Origin: Burkholderiaceae bacterium
Lineage (GTDB): Bacteria; Pseudomonadota; Gammaproteobacteria; Burkholderiales; Burkholderiaceae
Reading direction: 5' to 3'
Assembly: GCA_947459465.1 (NCBI GenBank)
Contig: CANHDS010000057.1
Span: 1 to 5,161, forward strand
DNA length: 5,161 nt
This document shows, piece after piece, positions 1 to 5,161 of the stretch. The position numbers and the translations under genes were made by a program. Numbering within the stretch: position 1 is the stretch's first letter; each line of letters opens with the position of its first letter. The notes under the pieces are model-generated. The model saw only the letters and a list, made by a program, of their open reading frames with translations. It was not told where the DNA came from and searched no databases.

Positions 1-29
1 AAAAGCCAGTTCATTGAACTGGCTTTTTT
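1..29. terminator. Bidirectional intrinsic terminator
   Basis: The arms AGCCAGTTC (4-12) and GAACTGGCT (16-24) form a perfect 9-bp stem with a 3-base loop. The stem is lengthened by flanking A:T pairs (1-3 with 25-27). On the plus strand it ends in a run of six T (24-29). On the minus strand the A-run at 1-4 reads as T, and its continuation lies outside the window. The hairpin starts one base after the stop codon of the minus-strand regulator gene, so it should terminate that gene. The plus-strand T-run suggests that it also ends a plus-strand gene lying to the left, outside the window; that gene is inferred, not seen. Confidence 0.88.
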
Positions 30-30
30 C

Positions 31-711
31 TTATTCATATACGGTATTAACCGCTTCAATAAATAGTTTCTCTAGCTGCTGATAAAGCTGGTTATCCGGA
101 TTAGCGCTATAGGTTATTACATTAGTCTTTTCAGGTAATGCGTTGAGTTCTTGGGCTAAAACCTCAGTATCACTGTCCCTTGGTTTTAAATGAATCCCAT
201 TTTCTTGGGCCATTTCTAATACCCCAGGGTGAAGTTGCACAAAGGCTTCATCGACTAATAATGGGATGCGGCGTGTCTGAATATTCTTGCTCAGATAATG
301 AATTAAATGCAATTGCTCAATTGGTGGGATTAATGAATCTAAGTAAATGATATCCGGATAGTGCGACACCGCTTGCATGAGACCTTCAAGGCTATCGAGC
401 GAGTGAAGTAATTCAAATGGCATCGCCCACCCTTGAATCGCTTTTTGCATTTCATCAAAGTTTTCTTGTCGCTTAAAGATCCCTAATGCAATTTGTTGGT
501 GCTGTTTGGCACGCTGTCGCATCCCAACTTGACGCCGACGTAATTGCTGATTTAGAGAGCTAGTGAGGATCCGGCGGTGTCCACCACGCGTTTTCCAAGC
601 AGTGAGCTCACCAAGCTCCACCATTTTTTGCACGGTTCCTAATGAAACTTGGAGAACCTTGGCACTCTGCCGCGTGCTGAGGTAGGGTTGATTTAGATTG
701 ATGGGTTTCAT
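31..711 (-). CDS. Excisionase/BldC-like helix-turn-helix protein with degenerate receiver domain
   Basis: A putative DNA-binding regulator of 226 residues; I do not recognise it as a named gene. Residues 10-50 form a MerR-like winged helix-turn-helix of the excisionase (HTH_17) type, with the hallmark RGGHRRI at 42-48 in the wing. A basic, Gln-rich linker follows (about 51-73). Residues 74-187 look like a response-regulator receiver: PDIIYLDSLIPP (119-130) matches the phosphoacceptor strand and places Asp125 at the phosphorylation site, and LKP (175-177) matches the conserved Lys-Pro. The acidic pair normally found at the end of the first strand is absent (IALGIFKRQ, 74-82), and the usual Thr/Ser position reads LLVDEAF (151-157), so canonical phosphorylation is doubtful. 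The ATG at 711 is chosen because AAGGAG lies 5 bases upstream; an in-frame TTG at 756 has no such site. The gene is divergent from sucA, so it may regulate itself or the odh operon (inference). No signal peptide or membrane segment is seen. Confidence 0.85.
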   Translation of the reverse strand: MKPINLNQPYLSTRQSAKVLQVSLGTVQKMVELGELTAWKTRGGHRRILTSSLNQQLRRRQVGMRQRAKQHQQIALGIFKRQENFDEMQKAIQGWAMPFELLHSLDSLEGLMQAVSHYPDIIYLDSLIPPIEQLHLIHYLSKNIQTRRIPLLVDEAFVQLHPGVLEMAQENGIHLKPRDSDTEVLAQELNALPEKTNVITYSANPDNQLYQQLEKLFIEAVNTVYE

Positions 712-716
712 GCTTT

Positions 717-722
717 CTCCTT
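717..722 (-). promoter_or_regulatory. Ribosome binding site of the regulator gene
   Basis: Read on the minus strand, AAGGAG sits 5 bases before the ATG at 711. It is a near-consensus Shine-Dalgarno and decides the start against the longer TTG reading that begins at 756. Confidence 0.85.
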
Positions 723-745
723 TTATAAATTGGGATAGAAAGAGA

Positions 746-775
746 ATAAAAATCAATTCATTAGAGATCTGTCAG
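746..775 (-). promoter_or_regulatory. Possible sigma-70 promoter of the regulator gene
   Basis: On the minus strand, CTGACA (770-775; 5 of 6 matches to the -35 consensus) is followed after 18 bases by TTTTAT (746-751; 4 of 6 matches to the -10). Transcription would start near 739, giving a leader of about 28 bases that contains the AAGGAG site. The -35 overlaps the first AGGTAGG repeat by two bases (774-775), so a protein bound there could block it. Assigned by eye in AT-rich DNA. Confidence 0.35.
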
Positions 776-829
776 GTAGGGATGAAATATAGGTAGGAAA
801 TTTCCTATAAAGGGGTAGGGATAGGTAAG
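774..829 (+). repeat. Cluster of AGGTAGG-like direct repeats
   Basis: Four same-orientation copies are seen: AGGTAGG at 774-780 and 791-797, GGGTAGG at 813-819 and AGGTAAG at 823-829. Start-to-start distances are 17, 22 and 10 bases. The longer words GGTAGGGAT (775-783 and 814-822) and ATAGGTA (789-795 and 821-827) also recur exactly. Several same-direction copies in one stretch of about 56 bases suggest an iterated protein-binding site. The neighbouring gene encodes a BldC-like domain, and BldC is known to bind direct repeats head to tail, but the link here is inference. Confidence 0.5.
794..807. promoter_or_regulatory. 14-bp perfect palindrome, possible operator
   Basis: TAGGAAATTTCCTA is identical to its own reverse complement over all 14 bases. 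It lies between the two genes, about 83 bases upstream of the regulator ATG and 208 upstream of the sucA ATG, and it overlaps the second AGGTAGG repeat. The form suits a dimeric regulator. The binding protein is unknown. Confidence 0.4.
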
Positions 830-845
830 CCATATGATCAGGAAT

Positions 846-855
846 GTCCTAGGAC
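846..855. promoter_or_regulatory. 10-bp palindrome upstream of the sucA promoter region
   Basis: GTCCTAGGAC is a perfect palindrome. It lies about 48 bases upstream of the best sucA -10 candidate, where an activator or repressor could bind. Arms this short can arise by chance, so the functional call is weak. Confidence 0.2.
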
Positions 856-899
856 TTTCACTAATTCATTGATATTGAGATGTTTTTTTCTCGCACTCA

Positions 900-908
900 T
901 GCTATCCT
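900..908 (+). promoter_or_regulatory. Possible extended -10 promoter of the odh operon
   Basis: TGCTATCCT combines an upstream TGn element with a hexamer matching TATAAT at 4 of 6 positions. No good -35 lies at the normal distance: the closest good match, TTGAGA at 875-880, would need a 22-base spacer. Transcription from here would give a leader of about 100 bases before sucA. A weak -35 would fit a promoter that needs an activator, but the assignment is tentative. Confidence 0.3.
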
Positions 909-922
909 TAGGGTACATAAGG
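906..922. promoter_or_regulatory. Short inverted repeat over the candidate -10
   Basis: CCTTA (906-910) and TAAGG (918-922) are inverted around 7 bases, and they overlap the end of the candidate -10 and the expected transcription start. The position is typical of an operator, but 5-base arms are weak evidence. Confidence 0.2.
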
Positions 923-941
923 CATTTGCTTTGCGTTCTGC

Positions 942-951
942 TAACCGGTTA
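942..951. promoter_or_regulatory. 10-bp palindrome in the sucA leader
   Basis: TAACCGGTTA is a perfect palindrome, with its GGTTAA half repeated directly at 967-972. It could be a protein site or part of leader RNA folding: TCTGC (937-941) can pair with GCAGA (961-965) around it. No known element is recognised. Confidence 0.2.
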
Positions 952-986
952 AGCCGTGTCGCAGATGGTTAAAACCACAGTTTTTT

Positions 987-999
987 TCGGGTTACCCGA
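987..999 (+). promoter_or_regulatory. Small hairpin just upstream of the sucA ribosome binding site
   Basis: TCGGGT and ACCCGA are perfectly inverted around one base; in RNA a 5-bp GC-rich stem (TCGGG/CCCGA) with a TTA loop is likely. It ends 4 bases before the Shine-Dalgarno and follows a run of seven T (981-987). It could affect ribosome access or message stability. It is not a terminator for incoming transcription because no T-run follows it. Confidence 0.35.
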
Positions 1000-1003
1000 T
1001 GAA

Positions 1004-1009
1004 AGGTGA
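1004..1009 (+). promoter_or_regulatory. Ribosome binding site deciding the sucA start
   Basis: AGGTGA is fully complementary to the UCACCU of the 16S rRNA tail and lies 5 bases before the ATG at 1015 (8 before the next ATG at 1018). An in-frame GTG at 1006 falls inside this element, so it is unlikely to be the start. Confidence 0.7.
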
Positions 1010-1014
1010 GCATC

Positions 1015-3870
1015 ATGATGCAGTCCTATAGGGGTTCCTCATACCTCTTTGGGGGGAATGCCCCATACGTAGAAGAACTCTACGAGTCGTATTTACTTGA
1101 TCCCACATCCGTAGCACAGCACTGGCGTGATTATTTTGATAACGTCGTTCAAGTTCCAGCCGTCGATGGTTCAAATGGTCGCGATATTGCGCATGCACCG
1201 ATTGTGGCTTCGTTTGCGGAGCGCGCTAAACAGGGGCCGATCAAAACCATTCAGGATTCAGCCGATTCCGAGATGGGTCGTAAACGAGTGGCGGTGCAAC
1301 AGCTCATTGCTGCTTACCGAAACGTTGGTAATCGCTGGGCAAATTTAGATCCCTTAAAGCGTACCGAACGCCCCGATATTCCAGAACTCAACCCTTCGTT
1401 CTATGGATTTACCGACGGCGATATGGATATCGTCTTCAATACCAGCAATACATTCTTTGGCAAAAACCAAATGACTTTGCGCGATTTGCTGCAAGCCTTG
1501 CGCGAGACTTATTGCGGTACCCTCGGTGCTGAGTTTATGTACATTGCGGATCAAAAGATCAAAAAATGGTGGCAAGAGAAATTAGAATCAATCCGCTCAA
1601 CACCCAAATTCACGAATGAGCAGCGCCGTCAGATCTTAGACCGCCTAACTGCAGCTGAGGGACTCGAGCGTTATCTGCAAGCAAAGTATGTGGGTCAAAA
1701 ACGTTTCTCGTTAGAAGGTGGCGATAGCTTCATTCCCTCCATGGATGAATTGATACAGGGTGCGGGTAAGCGGGGCGTGCAAGAGATTGTGATTGGTATG
1801 GCTCATCGTGGCCGCCTCAACGTCCTCGTCAATGTTTTAGGAAAATCACCCAAAGATCTATTTGCTGAGTTTGATCACACGGCTCCAGAAGATTTGCCTG
1901 CAGGTGATGTGAAGTATCACCAGGGATTCTCAAGCGATATCTCAACACCTGGTGGCCCAGTTCATCTATCGCTTGCCTTTAATCCATCTCATCTAGAAAT
2001 TGTGAATCCGGTAGTGGAGGGCTCTGCCCGCGCCCGGATGGAGCGCCGCAATGATCTCTCAGGCTCGCAAGTATTGCCTGTATTAGTGCATGGCGACGCT
2101 GCAATTGCAGGTCAAGGGGTGATGCAAGAGACTTTGGCGCTTTCAGAGGTGCGCGGCTATTCAACGGGCGGCACGGTTCATATTGTCATTAATAACCAAA
2201 TTGGCTTTACAACCTCAGATCCCCGTGATTTACGCTCAAGCTTATATTGCACCGACATCATGAAAACCATTGATGCCCCGGTTTTGCATGTGAATGGCGA
2301 TGACCCAGAGGCGGTAGTACTTGCTACACAACTTGCCTTGGAGTTCAGAACGCAGTTTAAAAAAGACGTTGCCATCGATATCATTTGCTTTCGTAAATTA
2401 GGTCATAACGAGCAAGACACACCAGCGATGACCCAGCCATTGATGTACAGCATTATTAGTAAGCATCCTGGAACACGAAAGATATATGCGGATCGTTTGG
2501 AGGCTCAGGGTGCGATTGCCCCGGGTGCCGGCGATGAGATGGTAAAGGCCTATCGGGCTGCGATGGATTCTGGCAAGCAAACACTTGATCCTGTCCTGAG
2601 TAATTTCAAAGGAAAGTTTGCAGTTGATTGGTCGCCATTTCTGAACAAGAAGTGGACCGATCAAGCTGATACTGCTATTCCACTCACGGAATGGAAACGC
2701 TTAGCTGAAAAACTGTCCACCATCCCTGAAGACTTTAAGGCGCACCCCTTGGTTCAAAAGGTCTATGCTGATCGCGCTGCGATGGGCCGTGGAGAAATTA
2801 ATGTGGACTGGGGTATGGGCGAGGCGATGGCCTTTGCCTCGTTGCTTGCGAGCGGATATCCCATTCGTTTGTCAGGGGAGGATAGTGGGCGCGGAACATT
2901 TAGCCATCGTCACTCGGTATTGCATGATCAGAATCGTGAGAAGTGGGATATTGGTACTTATATTCCTTTACAACATGTCAGTAAAGATCAAGCACCTTTT
3001 ACAGTGATTGATTCTATCCTTTCCGAAGAGGCGGTATTAGGATTTGAGTACGGCTACGCAGCCGCAGAGCCAAACACACTTACGATCTGGGAGGCGCAGT
3101 TTGGCGATTTCGTAAATGGCGCTCAGGTTGTGATTGATCAATTCATCGCATCTGGTGAAGTGAAGTGGGGGCGCGTCAATGGCTTAGTCATGATGTTGCC
3201 CCATGGATACGAAGGTCAGGGCCCCGAGCATTCCTCGGCTCGTCTGGAGCGCTTTATGCAGTTATGCGCAGATACCAATATGCAAGTGGTTCAACCAACC
3301 ACAGCATCGCAAATCTTCCATCTCTTGCGTCGACAGATGATTCGGCAATTTAGAAAGCCGCTGATCATCATGACGCCTAAATCACTACTGCGACATAAAG
3401 ATGCTGCCTCACCCTTAATTGAGTTCACCAAAGGTGAGTTTCAGACAGTGATTCCAGAACAAGACGGTTCGCTCGATCCGAAAAAGGTTGAGCGCTTAAT
3501 TGTCTGCTCCGGAAAGGTTTATTACGATCTAGTGAAGCAACGTACCGATAAAAAGATGGATAGCGTAGCGATTGTGCGGATTGAGCAGTTGTATCCATTC
3601 CCCCACAAGGCGGTTGCTAACGTGATTAAGACCTATCCTAATCTTACCGAGTTGGTGTGGTGTCAAGATGAGCCGCAAAATCAAGGCGCCTGGTTCTTTG
3701 TGCAACACAATTTGCTGGAGAACATGGGTGAAGGTATGCGCCTTGGTTATGCCGGTCGACCCGCATCTGCGTCGCCAGCCGTTGGTTATGCCCATTTGCA
3801 TCAGAGTCAGCAAAAAGCATTACTCACAGCAGCATTTGCCAAACTTAAAGGATTCGTGGTCACTAAATAG
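1015..3870 (+). CDS. sucA: 2-oxoglutarate dehydrogenase E1 component
   Basis: The thiamine-diphosphate-dependent E1 decarboxylates 2-oxoglutarate and passes the succinyl group to the lipoyl arm of E2, in the cytoplasmic TCA-cycle complex. The product is 951 residues and full length (E. coli SucA is about 933). Residues 9-47 form the N-terminal segment (YLFGGNAPYVEELYESYL) expected to help bind E2. The catalytic part includes AHRGRLNVL (263-271), KYHQG with His302, the conserved stretch at 320-341, and the ThDP/Mg motif from HGDAA (359-363) to NNQIGFT (393-399). The pyrimidine-binding domain starts near MGEAMAFAS (601) and includes GTFSHRH (627-633) and PHGYEGQGPEHSSARLER (729-746). The C-terminal domain starts near 822. 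His264 and His302 align with the E. coli active-site His260 and His298. ATG 1015 is preferred over ATG 1018; the GTG at 1006 lies in the ribosome binding site. The gene ends in tandem stops (TAG TAG). It is the first gene of the operon, with odhB 50 bases downstream. No damage is seen. Confidence 0.97.
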   Translation: MMQSYRGSSYLFGGNAPYVEELYESYLLDPTSVAQHWRDYFDNVVQVPAVDGSNGRDIAHAPIVASFAERAKQGPIKTIQDSADSEMGRKRVAVQQLIAAYRNVGNRWANLDPLKRTERPDIPELNPSFYGFTDGDMDIVFNTSNTFFGKNQMTLRDLLQALRETYCGTLGAEFMYIADQKIKKWWQEKLESIRSTPKFTNEQRRQILDRLTAAEGLERYLQAKYVGQKRFSLEGGDSFIPSMDELIQGAGKRGVQEIVIGMAHRGRLNVLVNVLGKSPKDLFAEFDHTAPEDLPAGDVKYHQGFSSDISTPGGPVHLSLAFNPSHLEIVNPVVEGSARARMERRNDLSGSQVLPVLVHGDAAIAGQGVMQETLALSEVRGYSTGGTVHIVINNQIGFTTSDPRDLRSSLYCTDIMKTIDAPVLHVNGDDPEAVVLATQLALEFRTQFKKDVAIDIICFRKLGHNEQDTPAMTQPLMYSIISKHPGTRKIYADRLEAQGAIAPGAGDEMVKAYRAAMDSGKQTLDPVLSNFKGKFAVDWSPFLNKKWTDQADTAIPLTEWKRLAEKLSTIPEDFKAHPLVQKVYADRAAMGRGEINVDWGMGEAMAFASLLASGYPIRLSGEDSGRGTFSHRHSVLHDQNREKWDIGTYIPLQHVSKDQAPFTVIDSILSEEAVLGFEYGYAAAEPNTLTIWEAQFGDFVNGAQVVIDQFIASGEVKWGRVNGLVMMLPHGYEGQGPEHSSARLERFMQLCADTNMQVVQPTTASQIFHLLRRQMIRQFRKPLIIMTPKSLLRHKDAASPLIEFTKGEFQTVIPEQDGSLDPKKVERLIVCSGKVYYDLVKQRTDKKMDSVAIVRIEQLYPFPHKAVANVIKTYPNLTELVWCQDEPQNQGAWFFVQHNLLENMGEGMRLGYAGRPASASPAVGYAHLHQSQQKALLTAAFAKLKGFVVTK

Positions 3871-3910
3871 TAGGCCTCAACAGAACAGCGATTTAATCTA
3901 ACTTATTCAT

Positions 3911-3914
3911 AGGA
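3911..3914 (+). promoter_or_regulatory. Ribosome binding site of odhB
   Basis: AGGA lies 6 bases before the odhB ATG. The 50-base gap between sucA and odhB shows no hairpin or promoter that I would trust, which fits cotranscription. Confidence 0.65.
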
Positions 3915-3920
3915 CACATC

Positions 3921-5123
3921 ATGGCTTTATTTGACGTAAAGGTTCCGCAACTCTCCGAATCGGTGGCTGAAGCAACTCTTTTGCAGTGGAAGAAAAAACC
4001 GGGCGAAGCTGTAGCTCAAGACGAGATCTTGATAGAGATCGAAACCGACAAGGTAGTACTTGAGGTGCCTGCCCCCTCCGCTGGCGTCTTATCAGAGATT
4101 TTGGTTGCCGATGGTGGCACAGTGGTCGCTGATCAAGTGATCGCAAAGATTGATAGTGAAGGTAAGGCAACTGCAGCAGCTCCTGCGCCAGCCAAAGCCG
4201 CAGCCCCAGCCCCAGCTCCAACCCCTGCTGCAAACAAAGGTTCGATTGCAGCACCCTCGGCAGCCAAACTCATGGCTGAAAATAATCTAACCGCCAATCA
4301 AGTTGCCGGAACTGGTCGTGATGGTCGTGTAACCAAGGGTGACGTAAAAAATACGATTGCCGGCGGCACAAAGCCAGTAGCAAACGCTGCGCCATTGCCA
4401 ATGTCAAACCTCTCGCTAGGGGATCGCTCCGAAGAGCGTGTACCGATGACCCGCTTACGTGCTCGCATTGCAGAGCGTCTGCTCGAGTCGCAAGCCAATA
4501 ATGCCATCTTGACCACGTTTAATGAGGTCAATATGGCGCCTGTGATTGCGATGCGCTCGCGCTATAAAGACGTTTTTGAAAAGACCCATGGTGTGAAGTT
4601 AGGGTTTATGTCCTTCTTTGTTAAAGCAGCAACGTATGCATTGAAGAGGTATCCAATCTTGAACGCCTCGGTCGATGGTAACGATATCGTTTATCACGGT
4701 TACTTTGATATTGGTATTGCGGTTAGCTCGCCACGCGGTCTTGTTGTACCTATCTTGCGAAATGTCGATCAAATGACTTTAGCCGAGATTGAGAAGCAAA
4801 TTGCCGATTACGGTAATAAAGCGCGTGAGGGTAAGTTAAGTATTGAAGAACTAACCGGTGGCACGTTCTCGATCTCAAATGGCGGAGTATTTGGATCGAT
4901 GCTCTCCACCCCCATTATTAATCCGCCGCAATCGGCTATTTTGGGGATTCACGCAACTAAGGAACGGGCTGTGGTGGAGGATGGGCAAATTGTCATTCGC
5001 CCCATCAATTACTTAGCTTTGTCATACGATCATCGGATTATTGATGGCCGCGAGGCAGTCCTTGGGCTAGTGGCCATGAAGGAGCTATTAGAAGACCCAG
5101 CTCGTTTGCTTCTTGATCTGTAA
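3921..5123 (+). CDS. odhB: Dihydrolipoyllysine succinyltransferase (2-oxoglutarate dehydrogenase E2)
   Basis: E2 transfers the succinyl group from its lipoyl arm to CoA and forms the core of the complex (also called sucB). The 400-residue product is full length (E. coli SucB is about 405). Residues 2-77 are a single lipoyl domain with the target Lys44 in ETDKV. Residues 83-104 are an Ala/Pro-rich flexible linker. Residues 107-143 are the peripheral subunit-binding domain ([21 protein letters not shown]), which should hold E3. Residues 170-400 are the acyltransferase domain, ending in the catalytic SYDHRIIDG (368-376) with His371 and Asp375. FSISNGG (316-322) places Ser319 where E. coli SucB has Thr323, a conservative change. 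NPPQSAILG (334-342) and the C-terminal DPARLLLDL also fit the succinyltransferase branch. It lies between E1 and E3 in one operon, which supports the 2-oxoglutarate rather than the pyruvate complex. No frameshift or truncation. Confidence 0.97.
   Translation: MALFDVKVPQLSESVAEATLLQWKKKPGEAVAQDEILIEIETDKVVLEVPAPSAGVLSEILVADGGTVVADQVIAKIDSEGKATAAAPAPAKAAAPAPAPTPAANKGSIAAPSAAKLMAENNLTANQVAGTGRDGRVTKGDVKNTIAGGTKPVANAAPLPMSNLSLGDRSEERVPMTRLRARIAERLLESQANNAILTTFNEVNMAPVIAMRSRYKDVFEKTHGVKLGFMSFFVKAATYALKRYPILNASVDGNDIVYHGYFDIGIAVSSPRGLVVPILRNVDQMTLAEIEKQIADYGNKAREGKLSIEELTGGTFSISNGGVFGSMLSTPIINPPQSAILGIHATKERAVVEDGQIVIRPINYLALSYDHRIIDGREAVLGLVAMKELLEDPARLLLDL
4167..4232 (+). repeat. Ala/Pro-rich linker coding repeat within odhB
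   Basis: Low-complexity DNA of GCN and CCN codons encodes residues 83-104 of E2, alternating Ala and Pro with a few Lys and Thr. Such linkers let the lipoyl domain swing between active sites. The region may vary in length between strains by slippage (inference). Confidence 0.7.
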
Positions 5124-5127
5124 GGAG
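5122..5127 (+). promoter_or_regulatory. Ribosome binding site of the E3 gene
   Basis: AAGGAG overlaps the odhB stop codon (TAA, 5121-5123) and sits 6 bases before the next ATG. Such tight packing favours translational coupling between E2 and E3. Confidence 0.85.
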
Positions 5128-5133
5128 TAAACC

Positions 5134-5161
5134 ATGAGCCAAGTATTTGATGTGCTAGTGA
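5134..5161 (+). CDS. lpdA: Dihydrolipoamide dehydrogenase (E3), 5' fragment
   Basis: Only nine codons lie in the window, reading MSQVFDVLV, and the gene runs off the right edge. The FDVLV strand fits the first beta-strand that leads into the FAD-binding GxGxxG loop of flavoprotein disulfide reductases, although the loop itself is outside the window. Position is the main evidence: it starts 10 bases after odhB with a strong AAGGAG, where odh operons of Betaproteobacteria usually carry the E3 gene. E3 would reoxidise the dihydrolipoyl arm and make NADH. Another flavoprotein cannot be ruled out from nine residues. Confidence 0.75.

Larger units (their letters stand above)
712..1014. other. Divergent intergenic region, repeat-rich
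   Basis: This stretch of about 300 bases separates the minus-strand regulator from sucA and must hold both promoters. I see no RNA gene and no convincing protein gene in it. It does hold a plausible minus-strand promoter next to the regulator, a cluster of AGGTAGG-like direct repeats, several perfect palindromes, a weak extended -10 for sucA, T-runs at 883-889 and 981-987, and a small hairpin just before the sucA ribosome binding site. These are listed separately. Confidence 0.9.

Noticed and set aside
31..711. The excisionase-type HTH as a sign of a prophage or integrative element
   Set aside because: No integrase, attachment site or other phage gene is visible, and the protein has an extra receiver-like domain and sits beside a housekeeping operon, so a chromosomal regulator is more likely.
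712..756. N-terminal extension of the regulator from an in-frame TTG, adding 15 hydrophobic residues (MIFILFLSQFIKGES)
   Set aside because: It looks faintly like a membrane anchor, but the TTG has no Shine-Dalgarno, the ATG at 711 has an excellent one, and the candidate -10 promoter element (746-751) lies within the extension.
880..972. A 30-codon plus-strand reading frame upstream of sucA (starts MFFSRTHAIL)
   Set aside because: There is no convincing Shine-Dalgarno, its start lies upstream of the candidate -10, and the composition is unremarkable, so a leader peptide is not supported.
966..987. TGGTTAAAACCA inverted repeat followed by a T-run, considered as an attenuator of sucA
   Set aside because: The stem is at most 4-5 AT-rich pairs and is separated from the T-run by several bases, so it would be a poor terminator.
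1006..1014. GTG start of sucA three codons upstream of the chosen ATG
   Set aside because: The GTG is part of the AGGTGA ribosome binding site that serves the ATG at 1015, and no separate site lies upstream of it.
2398..2664. Opposite-strand 88-codon frame inside sucA, and similar frames elsewhere in sucA
   Set aside because: These lie wholly within a conserved enzyme gene, have no recognisable domain, and are expected by chance.
3919..4254. Opposite-strand 111-codon frame over the start of odhB, rich in Leu, Gln and Arg
   Set aside because: It is the mirror of the lipoyl-domain and Ala/Pro-linker codons of a clearly real gene, and its own composition looks like an artefact.
4875..4877. Ser319 in OdhB in place of the Thr323 of E. 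coli SucB, considered as a loss of an active-site residue
   Set aside because: Ser keeps the hydroxyl group, and the catalytic His371 and Asp375 are intact. I believe the FSISNGG form is common in Betaproteobacteria.

Overview
The window carries the start of a 2-oxoglutarate dehydrogenase operon (sucA, odhB and the first codons of a dihydrolipoamide dehydrogenase gene). Upstream of it lies a divergent gene for a small regulator-like protein. The SucA and OdhB sequences resemble those of Betaproteobacteria, especially Burkholderiaceae. The moderate GC content and compact layout suggest Polynucleobacter or a close relative. That placement rests on remembered sequence similarity, not on a search, and is moderately sure at genus level.

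Layout: positions 1-29 hold a short, strong hairpin that can end transcription in both directions. Positions 31-711 (minus strand) encode a 226-residue protein with an excisionase/BldC-like helix-turn-helix followed by a degenerate response-regulator receiver domain. Positions 712-1014 are a roughly 300-base divergent intergenic region. It is rich in short repeats and palindromes: four AGGTAGG-like direct repeats, a 14-bp perfect palindrome, two 10-bp palindromes and a small hairpin just before the sucA ribosome binding site. Positions 1015-3870 are sucA (E1), 3921-5123 are odhB (E2), and 5134 to the window end is the start of the E3 gene.

The three plus-strand genes encode the E1, E2 and E3 components that together convert 2-oxoglutarate, CoA and NAD+ to succinyl-CoA, CO2 and NADH in the TCA cycle. 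The gaps are 50 and 10 bases, each with a Shine-Dalgarno sequence and no visible terminator, so they probably form one transcript. The enzyme genes look intact and ordinary. The least explained part is the divergent regulator together with the repeat-rich control region it shares with the operon. A model in which this protein binds the repeats and controls itself and/or the odh operon is attractive but is inference only. I found no mobile element, CRISPR array, RNA gene or clearly new multi-gene system.
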